From contig NZ_WNXC01000001.1 in NCBI RefSeq assembly GCF_014172405.1, positions 930,001 to 994,000 on the forward strand: a stretch of DNA of 64,000 nucleotides. Direction: 5' to 3'. The notes beneath the pieces are model-generated. The model was not told where the DNA came from. It saw nothing but the letters and a program-made list of their open reading frames with translations, and made no database searches. Positions 44,796 to 54,729 of the stretch are shown here, piece by piece. Position 1 is the first letter of the stretch. Each line of letters opens with the position of its first letter. Source of the stretch: Pedobacter gandavensis (lineage in GTDB: Bacteria; Bacteroidota; Bacteroidia; Sphingobacteriales; Sphingobacteriaceae). The translations under genes and the position numbers were made by a program.

Positions 44796-44959
44796 TTTAA
44801 TCTTTTTTGATTAATCTGCTATTATGTGCAACATATAAATGGAACTTCTGTCAAAGGAGAAGTTCGCAAAATTCGATATAAACCAAGCTGATCGCTCATT
44901 GGACATGAATTGTCCAAATTTGGCCAACAAATCCTGTAAACGAATCTCCCTTTCCATTC

Positions 44960-45016
44960 CGCTTTTTCAGTAAAGCCAATAAAGGCCGGAATGGCTGTTG
45001 CTACAGATAACTCCAT
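44960..45016 (-). pseudogene. Possible relic of a contractile tail sheath gene
   Basis: On the minus strand the frame contains ELSVATAIPAFIGFTEKA. From memory VATAIPAFIGYTEKA is a hallmark near the N-terminus of phage-tail-like and eCIS sheath proteins of Bacteroidota. The match dissolves on both sides after about 20 residues and no further tail genes are present. The surrounding 596-bp gap (44796-45391) shows no other convincing gene. Confidence 0.35.
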
Positions 45017-45264
45017 CTTTAAGGATATTGTTTTAATAGAAAGCACAACCGACTAAGAACATGAGCGGATCATTGATCTTGCCAACGATTATCTTTTCGT
45101 CTTAAAGCACCTGATTTTCGTGTTGATCCTGATATTCAAAAAACACGGAATAATTTCATGATGTTTACCTTAAGAAAGTAGTAGAATATTTAATTAAACC
45201 AGTAATCAGTGATATTGGTAGCGAAAGCAGTAATTGATATCATATGCGAGTAAAAAATAGCTGA

Positions 45265-45272
45265 CATCTTTG
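45265..45272 (+). promoter_or_regulatory. Possible -7 element of the molybdenum operon
   Basis: CATCTTTG is one base off TAnnTTTG and lies 120 bp before the ATG at 45392. It sits inside a weak inverted repeat (TATGCGA at 45243 and TCGCATA at 45274). Confidence 0.3.
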
Positions 45273-45391
45273 TTCGCATAACTTTAATATTTAAGGCCAA
45301 AATCGTAACTTATATTTTAAACACATTGTTTTCAATCGGTTATACGATTAGAACAAGAAAAGACCCTAACCAATTCCTTAACTCCAAACCA

Positions 45392-47542
45392 ATGAAAATC
45401 AGCAGACGTCATTTTATTAAGAGTACCGGAACAGCAGGCTTTGCGCTATGGCTGGGTCTATCGGCAAAGGGGCTGCCCCAAAAACACACTGCTGGTTCTG
45501 CCCTACAGCACTTTTCTCCCTTTATCCGAATTGAAGCGAATGGGAAGATCACGATCTACAATACGAAGCCTGAAATGGGTCAGGGAACTTTCCAGTCTTT
45601 CCCTTCATTAATTGCGGAAGAACTGGAAGTAACGCTTGATCAGGTGACGATTTTGCAATCCAATGGAGAAAAAGAATTGGGTACCGGACAAAGAGCAGGC
45701 GGAAGCGCCTCGATCAGAACCAGCTATCTTGCCATGAGAAAAGTCGGTGCTGCAGCAAGGGAAGTTCTGATTCTGGCCGCAGCAAATAAATGGAACGTTA
45801 CACCCGAAAGTTGTTATGCAGATCGGGCTAAAGTGATTCATAAACCATCCAACAAATCATTTACTTATGGAGCGCTGGTGGAAGACGCAAGCAAGTTGGA
45901 ATTGCCAAAAGAGCCAAAACTTAAGGATCCAAAAAACTTCAATATTCTTGGAAAATCCAGTAAAAGACCTGACGTACCGCTTAAAACTTGCGGTAAAGCC
46001 GAATTTGGAATAGATGTCCGCTTACCTGAAATGTTATATGCTTTGGTGGTAAGGTGTCCGGTGATTGGAGGTACACTAAAAACCTTTGATGCCAAGGAGG
46101 CTTTAAAGGTTCCGGGAGTAAAAAAAGTGGCGGCCGTCGAGAGAATTGTAGGGAAATATCACTATACCGGAGTCGCCATCATCGCAGATTCTTATTGGAA
46201 TGCCCTTCAAGGTCGCAAAAAACTCAGGGTTCAGTGGGACACCAAAGGATATGAAACTTTCAATTCTGTGGAATATGAAGCACAGCTACGTAAGCTTGGG
46301 GATGAGGAAGGATTAACGGACAAAAATATAGGATCGGTTGAAACCGCCCAGATTTTACCGGAAAATGAGCTGGAGGCATTTTATGAAACACCGATGATTG
46401 CCCACCATACTTTAGAGCCCATGAATTGCGTGGCTCAGATCAAAGACAATAAGCTGGAGATATGGACATCCACACAGGTCCCAAGTTCAGTTACCGGAAC
46501 TGGTGCAAATGATTTACATAAATATGTAGGCTTTACACCAGAAAACATCAAGCTCCATGCTAAATTTATCGGCGGTGGCTTCGGACGGAGGCTTTATATG
46601 GATTATATCATTGAAGCGGTTAACGTTGCCAGACTTACGGATAAGCCAGTGAAAGTAATCTGGTCAAGGGAAGAAACCACGCAACAAGGCCCATTCAGGC
46701 CAATGACATTTTCAAAGATGAAAGCTGGGTTTTCTACAGCAGGTAAACTGATGACCTTTCAACATAAAGTAATCAGTCCTTCTTATTTTGAGTCCTTCCA
46801 GGCGGACTATGATCAGTCCAAAGTGGATTCAATTATGGTAGAGGGTATTGGAGAACAAGCCTATGAGGTCCCAAATTTAAAGACCACCTATGTGCGGGCA
46901 GAATGCCATGTGCCTGTTGCGGCATGGCGGTCTGTGACCAGCTCCACATTGGCTTTCGCTCATGAATGTTTTATCGATGAATTGGCTTATAAAGCTGGGA
47001 AAGATCCAATGAACTTTCGTTTAGAATTGCTATCCAAGCCCTCTGACAGCAAGAAAGTTTTGCTAAAACTTAAAGAACTCTCCAGCTGGGATACCCCTTT
47101 ACCGCAGGGAACAGGCAGAGGCGTAGCCATCTGGGATTTTTTTGCCGGGCTGTGTGGTCAAGTCGTGGAGGTTAGCCATCACAAAGATAAATCCATCACC
47201 ATTGACCGGGTAATTGCCCTTATTGATTTGGGAGAAGTGGTCAATCCTGACAATGTAAAAAACCAGGTGGAGGGTTCCATTATCATGGGGCTCACTGCAG
47301 CTATAAAACCTGGAATTACGTTCAAAAATGGTGAAGTAGCAGAACATAATTTTTATGACAATCCTTTGCTCCGGATTCATGAATCTCCAAAAATTGAGGT
47401 TCATATTTTAGCCGATGGTGGAAAAATAAAGGGTGTGGGAGAACCTGGCCTGCCTCCCTTTGCTCCTGCTTTAGCCAATGCAATTTTTGCCGCTACCGGA
47501 ACACGCTTTAGAAAAATGCCTTTTCAATTAAAAACTGAATAA
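45392..47542 (+). CDS. Molybdopterin subunit of a xanthine-dehydrogenase-family enzyme (IorB-like), copy 1
   Basis: 716 residues from the ATG at 45392, preferred over the open frame from 45326 because it gives a Tat signal (SRRHFIK then a hydrophobic stretch). Conserved blocks include a first domain with MGQGTFQSFPSLIAEELEV, GGSASIRTSY, the large second domain with FIGGGFGRR (cofactor binding) and the C-terminal GVGEPGLPPFAPALANAI (the catalytic Glu of the family). This is the isoquinoline 1-oxidoreductase beta-subunit type, a periplasmic molybdenum hydroxylase that uses separate 2Fe-2S and haem subunits, both encoded just downstream. The substrate is unknown. Confidence 0.9.
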   Translation: MKISRRHFIKSTGTAGFALWLGLSAKGLPQKHTAGSALQHFSPFIRIEANGKITIYNTKPEMGQGTFQSFPSLIAEELEVTLDQVTILQSNGEKELGTGQRAGGSASIRTSYLAMRKVGAAAREVLILAAANKWNVTPESCYADRAKVIHKPSNKSFTYGALVEDASKLELPKEPKLKDPKNFNILGKSSKRPDVPLKTCGKAEFGIDVRLPEMLYALVVRCPVIGGTLKTFDAKEALKVPGVKKVAAVERIVGKYHYTGVAIIADSYWNALQGRKKLRVQWDTKGYETFNSVEYEAQLRKLGDEEGLTDKNIGSVETAQILPENELEAFYETPMIAHHTLEPMNCVAQIKDNKLEIWTSTQVPSSVTGTGANDLHKYVGFTPENIKLHAKFIGGGFGRRLYMDYIIEAVNVARLTDKPVKVIWSREETTQQGPFRPMTFSKMKAGFSTAGKLMTFQHKVISPSYFESFQADYDQSKVDSIMVEGIGEQAYEVPNLKTTYVRAECHVPVAAWRSVTSSTLAFAHECFIDELAYKAGKDPMNFRLELLSKPSDSKKVLLKLKELSSWDTPLPQGTGRGVAIWDFFAGLCGQVVEVSHHKDKSITIDRVIALIDLGEVVNPDNVKNQVEGSIIMGLTAAIKPGITFKNGEVAEHNFYDNPLLRIHESPKIEVHILADGGKIKGVGEPGLPPFAPALANAIFAATGTRFRKMPFQLKTE

Positions 47543-47590
47543 AACGCCTAAAAAAAACACACCAAAAACATTAACTATAAACCAAGCAGT

Positions 47591-48064
47591 ATGATCACCT
47601 TAACTATCAATCAGCAACCCTATCAAATAGAGGCAGATCCAGATATGCCATTGTTATGGGCATTGCGAGATCTTATTGGACTCACTGGCACCAAATATGG
47701 ATGTGGCGTTGCTCAATGTGGCGCATGTGTAGTGCATTTAAACGGCGAAGCAGTGCGGTCATGTGTCACCAAACTGAGCCGTGCAGCAGGACAAAAAATA
47801 GTCACCATTGAAGGACTTTCAAAAAACAATGACCATCCCCTTCAGCTGGCATGGAATGAGGTGAGTGTACCCCAATGCGGTTATTGTCATTCCGGACAAC
47901 TCATGTCTGCAGCAGTATTGCTACGAGAAAACCCAAACCCTACAGATCAGGATATAGACAATGCCATGGCAGGAAATATATGTCGTTGCGGTACATACCC
48001 ACGCATTCGCAAAGCCATACATCTGGCTGCAGAATTACAAAAAAAGGAAGGGGAAGCGAAATGA
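47591..48064 (+). CDS. 2Fe-2S subunit of the molybdenum hydroxylase (IorA-like)
   Basis: 157 residues. The first cluster has [15 protein letters not shown] with a fourth Cys in RSCVTKLS; the second domain has CGYCHSGQ and [15 protein letters not shown]. This is the standard two-cluster subunit of xanthine-dehydrogenase-family enzymes. There is no signal peptide, so it would be carried through the Tat system with the large subunit. It lies between the two large-subunit genes and overlaps the cytochrome gene by ATGA. Confidence 0.93.
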   Translation: MITLTINQQPYQIEADPDMPLLWALRDLIGLTGTKYGCGVAQCGACVVHLNGEAVRSCVTKLSRAAGQKIVTIEGLSKNNDHPLQLAWNEVSVPQCGYCHSGQLMSAAVLLRENPNPTDQDIDNAMAGNICRCGTYPRIRKAIHLAAELQKKEGEAK

Positions 48065-48678
48065 AAAAATCAATCATGATCATGTCCATCATCCTTACTA
48101 TGGTTGGGGTGATGGCTTTCGCTTGGCGCAGCGGAAGTAAAAAAGAAGCTATGCTCCCATTATCTGCACTGCCCTTAAAGAAAGACAGCATCGCTTCTGT
48201 TAAAGCTTTTGAAAAAGTTTACCGTGTATTGATGAGTCCACGTTGTATGAACTGTCATCCATCAGGAGATATCCCTTTACAAGGAGATGATAGTCATTTA
48301 CATGAAATGTTTCCAAAGAGAGGGAAAGATGGTAAAGGACTCTTTGCCATGAAATGTGGAAACTGCCATCAGCCCTCAAATACGCCCGGTAAACACAGTC
48401 CTCCCGGAAATGCGGAATGGCATTTACCACCAGCAAATATGAAAATGGTTTTTCAAGGTAAAAGCGCGGCTGAACTCGCTAAACAACTCATTGATCCTAA
48501 GCAAAATGGCAATAAGTCTATGAAGCAATTGTTAGCACATTCCGAGGATGGTTTAGTACGTTGGGGTTGGAAGCCTGGAGAAGGTAGAACCTTACCGCCT
48601 ATGAGCCATGCAGAATTCAAAAAAGCCTGGGAAACCTGGATAAATAACGGCGCCTACGCTCCTAAATCAAATCAATAA
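48061..48678 (+). CDS. Dihaem c-type cytochrome of the molybdenum hydroxylase
   Basis: 205 residues from the ATG at 48061, which overlaps the preceding stop (ATGA); an open frame beginning at 47875 lies inside the iron-sulfur gene in another frame and is not the start. A signal anchor (about 4-22) precedes two haem motifs, CMNCH and CGNCH, with no further CxxCH. It should pass electrons from the hydroxylase to the periplasmic respiratory chain. Proteins of this kind commonly accompany IorAB-type enzymes. Confidence 0.85.
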   Translation: MKKSIMIMSIILTMVGVMAFAWRSGSKKEAMLPLSALPLKKDSIASVKAFEKVYRVLMSPRCMNCHPSGDIPLQGDDSHLHEMFPKRGKDGKGLFAMKCGNCHQPSNTPGKHSPPGNAEWHLPPANMKMVFQGKSAAELAKQLIDPKQNGNKSMKQLLAHSEDGLVRWGWKPGEGRTLPPMSHAEFKKAWETWINNGAYAPKSNQ

Positions 48679-48689
48679 AAACCAACAAG

Positions 48690-50846
48690 ATGAACACTAA
48701 TCAGGTATCCAGAAGAGATTTCCTCAGAGTTTCAGGTCTGGCAGGCACAGCATTGTGTCTAGGTTTCTATTTCCCTTCCAGCGCTAAGGAAGCAGAGATC
48801 ATAAATACTACAGGAACAGCAAGTTCAGAAATAGAACTTAATGCCTGGATTCATATTGATACCAATGGCAAAGTAACGATTTTCAACCACCGTGCCGAAA
48901 TGGGCCAGGGTTCTTTTCAATCGGTTCCACAAATTATAGCTGAAGAACTCGAAGTTGATCTGAAAGATGTAAATATTGTTTTCGCACAAGGTAACCGCGA
49001 AAAATACGGCAATCAGGTAACTGGAGGAAGTTCAACAATACGGAGTTCCTATAAGAACCTATTAAAATTAAGTGCCACTGCCCGCGTGATGCTGATCAGT
49101 GTTGCTGCACAGAAATGGGCGGTCAGTCTGGCAGACTGCTATGCAGCGTCTGGTCATGTATTCCATAAAACTTCCGGCAATAAATTCCACTATGGAGAAC
49201 TTGTTGTAGATGCTTCTAAACTAGCCACACCAAAAGAAGTAATCCTTAAAAAAACATCGGAATATAAACTGATTCGGAAACCCCTGCTCAGACAGGATAC
49301 TCCATTAAAAACAAATGGTACTGCCATATTTGGCCTGGACAAAAAGTTACCCGGCATGCTGTATGCTACTGTAGAGCGTAACCCCAGACTACGGGGTGTG
49401 GTAAAAAGTTTTGACGCCAGCGCTGCATTGAAAGTACCGGGGGTCATCAAGGTATTCAAAGTTCGCATGGGTGTTTTCAAAACTTTCCGTGAAGGTGTAG
49501 CCGTAGTAGCCAATTCTACCTGGGCAGCTATGCAGGGGAAAAAAGCGTTAAAAGTAGCATGGGACGATACTGGCTTTGAACACATCAATACTGCTGACAT
49601 TTACAAACGTCAGCAAGATAGTCTTCAAACCCAGGAAGGCTTATTCGCAAAAAAACAAGGAGAGCCCGATGCCATACTTAAACAGGCAGAAAAAACTGTA
49701 GATGTGGTATACCAGACTCCGTACCAATCCCATAGTTGTATGGAACCTGTAAACTGTGTTGCCCATTATCAGGGCGACAAAGTAGAAATTTGGGGGCCTA
49801 TTCAGGCTCCGGAATGGGTGCAGGATTACATAAGTGAGCAATTGGGCCTTGCTAAAGAGAAAGTTATTGTAAACATGACCTTCTTAGGTGGTGGTTTTGG
49901 AAGAAAAGCATTTATGGATTATCCCCATGAGGCCACCATGATTTCCAAAGAAATGAGCGCTCCTGTTCAGGTGGTATGGACCAGAGAAGATGATGCTACG
50001 CAGGGGCCCTATCGTCCTGGAATTTCCTACAGGTGCCAGGGAGCAATTAAAGATGGAGAGATTACTGCATTAAAATTCCGCATGGCAGGTCAAAACAACG
50101 ACCACTGGAGGGCTGGTAAAACTGATCAGGCCAACCGCAGTACAGCAGAAGGTTTTCTAAAACCATATTATGATAGCATCAAAAATATCAGCTTTGCTGA
50201 GGTGCAATTCGAAACACCAATACCGACGATGTGGTGGAGGTCAGTGTATGCTTCAACCAACGGCTTTGCTTATGAAAGTTTTTTGGATGAAATTGCATTA
50301 GCAGCCGGAAAAGATCCTTTAGCACTCCGCAGACAATATTTACAAGAGGAACGTTCCCAACTGCTGATTGACAAAATGGAAGCGGTTTCCGGCTGGAAGC
50401 AGAGAAAGAAAAATGAAGGTTTTGGTGTGGCGATTACCGAGTGTTTTGCCAGTACTGTTGGCCAGATTGTCAAAGTCTCCAGAGCTGAAAATGGAAAAAT
50501 TAAAATTGATCAGGTCTGGGCAGTAATGGATTGCGGCTGGTATGTAAACCCTGACATCATCAAGGCACAGGTAGAAGGCAGTATCGTCATGGCCCTGGGC
50601 GCAGCTACCATTCATGAAATCACTTTTAAAGATGGGCTCGTAGAACAAAGTAATTTCTATAACTATAAAATGCCAAGAATTACAGACATTCCGCCAATTG
50701 AGGTATACATCATGGAAAATGAGGCCAATGCTGGTGGTGTTGGAGAGCCAGGTTTACCAGCCTTCGCTCCCGCCCTGACTAATGCCATATTTGATTTAAC
50801 AGGAAAGCGGATTCGCAAACTTCCTTTTGATTTGAGCGCAGTTTAA
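48690..50846 (+). CDS. Molybdopterin subunit of a xanthine-dehydrogenase-family enzyme (IorB-like), copy 2
   Basis: 718 residues with its own Tat signal (SRRDFLRVSG then a hydrophobic stretch). It has the same block order as copy 1 (MGQGSFQSVPQIIAEELEV, TGGSSTIRSSY, FLGGGFGRK, GGVGEPGLPAFAPALTNAI with the catalytic Glu) and is clearly a paralogue, not a tandem identical copy. Whether it pairs with the same 2Fe-2S and cytochrome subunits or forms a second enzyme is not decided by the sequence. It lies 11 bp after the cytochrome gene and 8 bp before xdhC. Confidence 0.9.
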   Translation: MNTNQVSRRDFLRVSGLAGTALCLGFYFPSSAKEAEIINTTGTASSEIELNAWIHIDTNGKVTIFNHRAEMGQGSFQSVPQIIAEELEVDLKDVNIVFAQGNREKYGNQVTGGSSTIRSSYKNLLKLSATARVMLISVAAQKWAVSLADCYAASGHVFHKTSGNKFHYGELVVDASKLATPKEVILKKTSEYKLIRKPLLRQDTPLKTNGTAIFGLDKKLPGMLYATVERNPRLRGVVKSFDASAALKVPGVIKVFKVRMGVFKTFREGVAVVANSTWAAMQGKKALKVAWDDTGFEHINTADIYKRQQDSLQTQEGLFAKKQGEPDAILKQAEKTVDVVYQTPYQSHSCMEPVNCVAHYQGDKVEIWGPIQAPEWVQDYISEQLGLAKEKVIVNMTFLGGGFGRKAFMDYPHEATMISKEMSAPVQVVWTREDDATQGPYRPGISYRCQGAIKDGEITALKFRMAGQNNDHWRAGKTDQANRSTAEGFLKPYYDSIKNISFAEVQFETPIPTMWWRSVYASTNGFAYESFLDEIALAAGKDPLALRRQYLQEERSQLLIDKMEAVSGWKQRKKNEGFGVAITECFASTVGQIVKVSRAENGKIKIDQVWAVMDCGWYVNPDIIKAQVEGSIVMALGAATIHEITFKDGLVEQSNFYNYKMPRITDIPPIEVYIMENEANAGGVGEPGLPAFAPALTNAIFDLTGKRIRKLPFDLSAV

Positions 50847-50854
50847 ATATCCCC

Positions 50855-51973
50855 ATGAAAGAAATCAGCGACATACTTAAAGCTTACAAAAAGGCAGTAA
50901 AAGCGCAGCAGAAAACTGCGCTGGCTACTGTTGTTAAGGTGGAAGGATCTTCCTATCGCCGACCAGGTGCCAGGATGCTGATCACTGAAGATGGTCAGCT
51001 AACGGGTGCCATCAGTGGCGGATGTTTGGAAGGAGACGCCCTAAGAAAAGCACTCTCGGCTATCGTACAACAAGAAAACAAACTGATTACTTACGATACT
51101 ACCGATGAAGAAGATGCAAAAATTGGCGTTCAGCTGGGTTGCAATGGCATTGTCCATATTCTTTTTGAACCCATAAAAGATCAGGATCCGCTGAACCCCA
51201 TCGCACTTTTAGAAGCGTTAATCGCTGTACGGGAAGATGCAGTGATAGTTACCTTATTTTCATTGACAGAAAAGAATCAACCAGGTAGTAGTATGCTATA
51301 CCGAGCCGGAAATATAAAGTCCCGCATTTCTGGTACTTTAAATAAAGCGCTGATCGAAGGTGCCGGGCTTGCTTTACAACAGAAAACATCATCATTTAAA
51401 CATGATGAGCAAGGAGCATCTCCTATCGATGTCTTTTTTGAATTCATCCGGCCGGCTATCTCCCTGGTCATTGCCGGGGCAGGAAATGATGCTCAACCTT
51501 TGTCAGAAATGGCTTATTTACTGGGCTGGGAAGTTATGGTGGTAGATGGAAGACCTACTCATGCCTCAAGTTTACGCTTTCCAAACGCAACACGTGTCAT
51601 CATTGCTAAACCAGAACAGGTTTTATCTCAGATAAATATAGATGAACAAACGGCATTTGTGCTGATGACACACAATTACAATTATGACCTCGCCTTACTC
51701 AACATACTTTTAGATACAAATACCCCATATATTGGGAGTCTAGGACCTAAAAAGAAACTGATCCGGATGCTCGATGAGTTAGATCGCAACATCAGCGTTA
51801 ACCAATTAAGGGTTCATGGTCCTGTAGGCCTTGATATTGGTGCAGAAACGGCAGAAGAAATCGCCATCTCTATCCTTGCAGAGATTAAAGCTGTTTTTTC
51901 AGGAGCTTCTGCAAGTTCCCTGAAAGCGAAAAGTAGTCCAATTCACCATCAGGAAAAGAAAATCGAGTTATGA
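50855..51973 (+). CDS. XdhC/CoxI-family maturation factor
   Basis: 372 residues. The N-terminal XdhC-CoxI domain has GARMLITEDGQLTGAISGGC (conserved Gly-Gly-Cys) and the C-terminal Rossmann domain has VIAGAGNDAQPLSEMAYLLG. Proteins of this family bind and modify (sulfurate) the molybdenum cofactor and insert it into the large subunit of xanthine-dehydrogenase-type enzymes. The stop overlaps the next gene's ATG (ATGA). A Gly/Ser/Lys-rich tail after the Rossmann domain is probably flexible. Confidence 0.9.
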   Translation: MKEISDILKAYKKAVKAQQKTALATVVKVEGSSYRRPGARMLITEDGQLTGAISGGCLEGDALRKALSAIVQQENKLITYDTTDEEDAKIGVQLGCNGIVHILFEPIKDQDPLNPIALLEALIAVREDAVIVTLFSLTEKNQPGSSMLYRAGNIKSRISGTLNKALIEGAGLALQQKTSSFKHDEQGASPIDVFFEFIRPAISLVIAGAGNDAQPLSEMAYLLGWEVMVVDGRPTHASSLRFPNATRVIIAKPEQVLSQINIDEQTAFVLMTHNYNYDLALLNILLDTNTPYIGSLGPKKKLIRMLDELDRNISVNQLRVHGPVGLDIGAETAEEIAISILAEIKAVFSGASASSLKAKSSPIHHQEKKIEL

Positions 51974-52560
51974 AAACTGGAATCATCATATTGGCAGCAG
52001 GCAACTCCAGTCGATTGGGAAAACCAAAGCAATTGCTACACTATCAAGGAGAAAGCCTGCTGGAAATTGTGAGCAAAGCAGCAATTCAATCGTCCTGTAA
52101 TCCCATTATCATCGTTCTTGGTGCATATGCCAAGGAGATTTCAGCAGCACATAGACTTAATGGGCCTACTTATGTGGTCAATTACAATTGGGAAAAAGGT
52201 ATGTCATCCAGCATTGCAGTTGGAATGTCTGCGGCTTTAGCCCATACTAAAGATTTAGATCAAGTGATCATTTCAGTATCAGATCAGCCTTTTATCAGTT
52301 CAGAAATCATAGAGAACCTAATCAAAAGACAACAAGAGAGCCGGAAAGGAATCGTCTCATGCAGCTATGCCCAAACTTCGGGTACACCCGTCCTGTTTCG
52401 TAAAAAGTACTTTCCTCAGCTTTTGTCACTCCATGGAAATCAAGGAGCAAAACAGCTTTTGAAACAATATCCCGAAGATAGCAGTAGCCTGGTTTTTGAA
52501 CTTGGTTATATCGATATTGACACGGAATCAGATTATAACAACTTAAAACTTCAGCGATGA
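51970..52560 (+). CDS. MocA-type molybdenum cofactor cytidylyltransferase
   Basis: 196 residues. The nucleotide-binding start ILAAGNSSRLGKPKQLL is the MobA/MocA fingerprint, with QVIISVSDQPF in the middle. MocA adds CMP to molybdopterin to make the MCD form used by many xanthine-dehydrogenase-family enzymes; that fits the two such subunits in this operon. MobA-like (GMP) function cannot be ruled out without alignment. It overlaps xdhC and moaA by 4 bp each, so translation is likely coupled. Confidence 0.85.
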   Translation: MKTGIIILAAGNSSRLGKPKQLLHYQGESLLEIVSKAAIQSSCNPIIIVLGAYAKEISAAHRLNGPTYVVNYNWEKGMSSSIAVGMSAALAHTKDLDQVIISVSDQPFISSEIIENLIKRQQESRKGIVSCSYAQTSGTPVLFRKKYFPQLLSLHGNQGAKQLLKQYPEDSSSLVFELGYIDIDTESDYNNLKLQR

Positions 52561-53537
52561 TAGCGGATTCTTTTGGACGAGTACATGATTACCTGCGGAT
52601 ATCGCTTACCGATAACTGCAATTTCCGCTGTTTTTATTGCATGCCGGAAGAAGAATACGACTTTACTCCTGCATCGAGGTTGATGCAAACGGATGAGATT
52701 GTTCAACTTGCGAAAATATTCGTCGGGCAGGGCGTTAAAAAAATTCGGTTAACGGGTGGAGAACCGCTGGTACGTAAGGATGCCGCGGAGATTATCCTGG
52801 CATTAGGTCAGCTTCCGGTAGAATTGGTCATCACCACCAATGGAACACGGATTGCAGAAATGCTGCCCACGCTATTAGAAGCTGGCATAAAAACGGTAAA
52901 CATCAGTCTGGATACGCTACAACCTGAAAAATTCCTGCTCATTACCCGGAGAGATCTTTTTCATCAGGTCCGCAGCAACATAGAACTGCTTTTACAGCAT
53001 AAGCTTACCGTAAAAATCAATATGGTAGTGATGAAAGGCCTCAATGACGAGGAGATTAAAGATTTTATACGCTGGACAAAACATCACCCGATTCAGATCC
53101 GATTCATAGAATTCATGCCTTTTAGCGGGAACAAATGGACCAGTAACAAAATGTTTTCTCTCGATGAAATCCTGGCCAGCATCGCTAAAGATTTCGCCTA
53201 CATGCCCGTTAAAGGGGAAGTTCATGACACGGCTAAACATTTTATGATTCCAGGCCATGAGGGCTCTTTTGCCGTGATCAGCACGATGACAGCTCCTTTT
53301 TGCAGTACTTGTAACAGGATGCGTTTGACAGCAGATGGGAAACTTAAAAACTGTCTTTTTAGTGACGGGGAGACCGATTTACTGAGTGCACTCAGAAATA
53401 ATGAAGATATACTCCCCTTGATTCAAGCTTCTATATGGGCTAAGAAGAAGGAACTCGGCGGACAATTAAATACCCATTTTGAAAAACTAGATGCTGCTGC
53501 AATTCACAACAGAAGCATGATTACCATAGGAGGATAA
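52557..53537 (+). CDS. moaA: GTP 3',8-cyclase MoaA
   Basis: 326 residues. Radical-SAM cluster motif CNFRCFYC (CxxxCxxC), the second cluster in CSTCNRMRLTADGKLKNC, and the C-terminal tail ending in Gly-Gly (MITIGG), which in MoaA inserts into the active site. With MoaC it makes cyclic pyranopterin monophosphate, the first step of molybdenum cofactor synthesis. The start overlaps the mocA-like gene by 4 bp. Confidence 0.95.
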   Translation: MIADSFGRVHDYLRISLTDNCNFRCFYCMPEEEYDFTPASRLMQTDEIVQLAKIFVGQGVKKIRLTGGEPLVRKDAAEIILALGQLPVELVITTNGTRIAEMLPTLLEAGIKTVNISLDTLQPEKFLLITRRDLFHQVRSNIELLLQHKLTVKINMVVMKGLNDEEIKDFIRWTKHHPIQIRFIEFMPFSGNKWTSNKMFSLDEILASIAKDFAYMPVKGEVHDTAKHFMIPGHEGSFAVISTMTAPFCSTCNRMRLTADGKLKNCLFSDGETDLLSALRNNEDILPLIQASIWAKKKELGGQLNTHFEKLDAAAIHNRSMITIGG

Positions 53538-53546
53538 GTCTTTAAC

Positions 53547-54725
53547 ATGATTACAGTCACAGCAGCAAAAACACTCATTTCAAGCCACATTAGCCCATTA
53601 GATCCTACCTTGGTTAGCTTAGATAAAGCATCCGGATTAATTCTAGCACAAGATATTTATGCAGGTTGCGATATACCAGCCTTCAAACAGTCATCCATGG
53701 ACGGTTATGCCTTTAGATTTACTGACCTGGGAAAGGAACTTATTCTGGCCGGAGAAATGGCTGCAGGAACAGATCAGTCATTTACCTTAAAAGAAGGAGA
53801 AGCCAGTCGGATATTTACTGGCGCTCCATTACCTGTTGCTGCAGATACGGTGGTGATGCAGGAAAAAGTAACTTTAAGCAATGGCAAAATCCGGTTTCAA
53901 GGCGAACACATGCAACCTGGAACCAATGTCCGTGATCAGGGTGCGGAAATCAGATCCGGTGAATTGGCAATGAAAAAAGGAACCTTGTTGAGCCCTGCCG
54001 CAGTAGGATTTCTTGCTGGAATTGGCATCCTCCATTTGCAGGTTTTTCCATTGCCAAGAATCTCGATCATTGTCACCGGAAAAGAGTTACAGCAACCCGG
54101 ACTTGCGCTTGGTTTTGGCCAGGTGTATGAATCCAACTCCTATTCTCTTTCTTCGGCATTAAAAATAGAAGGCATCACGCCAATAAATATTTTTCAGGCA
54201 GATGATGAATTAACGGTGTTGACTCAAGTATTGGAGGAAGCACTTCAAATTAGTGATGTGGTGTTACTTACCGGCGGCGTCAGTGTTGGAGATTACGATT
54301 TTGTTTTGGAAGCATCCAGAAATTGTGCGATAAAACAGGTGTTCCACAAGGTAAAACAGAAGCCTGGAAAACCCTTGTTTTTTGGTAAAAAAGGACCTAA
54401 ACTGATCTTTGGTTTACCCGGAAATCCTTCCTCAGTTTTGAGTTGCTATTACAATTACGTACTTCCTGGAATTAAGCAGTTGTCGCAGCAAGCAGACAGT
54501 GTAAGCTATATCCAGGCAAAACTGACTAAAGCTTATCAAAAACCAGCCGGTCTGAGCCATTTCCTGAAGGGAAGCTATGAAAATGGGCAGGTAAGTCCAC
54601 TAAATGCACAAGAATCTTTTCGCCTCAGTTCCTTTGCGCTGGCAAACTGTCTCATTTGCCTGGAGGAAGCTAAGGAAGAATTCCTGACTGGTGAAACCGT
54701 AACTATAATGATGCTACCCCAATAA
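53547..54725 (+). CDS. moeA: Molybdopterin molybdenumtransferase MoeA
   Basis: 392 residues. The MoeA landmarks are present: the PAFKQSSMDGYAF start of the substrate-binding site, the PVAADTVVMQE segment, VLLTGGVSVGDYDF in the MogA-like domain, and LPGNPSSVLSCYY. It inserts molybdate into adenylated molybdopterin. Gap to moaA 9 bp; to the next gene 4 bp. Confidence 0.94.
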   Translation: MITVTAAKTLISSHISPLDPTLVSLDKASGLILAQDIYAGCDIPAFKQSSMDGYAFRFTDLGKELILAGEMAAGTDQSFTLKEGEASRIFTGAPLPVAADTVVMQEKVTLSNGKIRFQGEHMQPGTNVRDQGAEIRSGELAMKKGTLLSPAAVGFLAGIGILHLQVFPLPRISIIVTGKELQQPGLALGFGQVYESNSYSLSSALKIEGITPINIFQADDELTVLTQVLEEALQISDVVLLTGGVSVGDYDFVLEASRNCAIKQVFHKVKQKPGKPLFFGKKGPKLIFGLPGNPSSVLSCYYNYVLPGIKQLSQQADSVSYIQAKLTKAYQKPAGLSHFLKGSYENGQVSPLNAQESFRLSSFALANCLICLEEAKEEFLTGETVTIMMLPQ

Positions 54726-54729
54726 TTTT

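Noticed and set aside
44822..45046. 74-codon minus-strand open frame as an intact gene
   Set aside because: Only about 20 residues resemble a sheath protein; the rest is not protein-like, so it was reported as a relic.
45241..45280. Molybdenum-cofactor riboswitch ahead of the operon
   Set aside because: Only a weak 7-bp inverted repeat is visible; no known riboswitch architecture could be traced by eye.
47875..48060. Extended N-terminus for the dihaem cytochrome
   Set aside because: It lies in the iron-sulfur gene in another frame; the ATG at 48061 overlaps the previous stop and gives a signal peptide.
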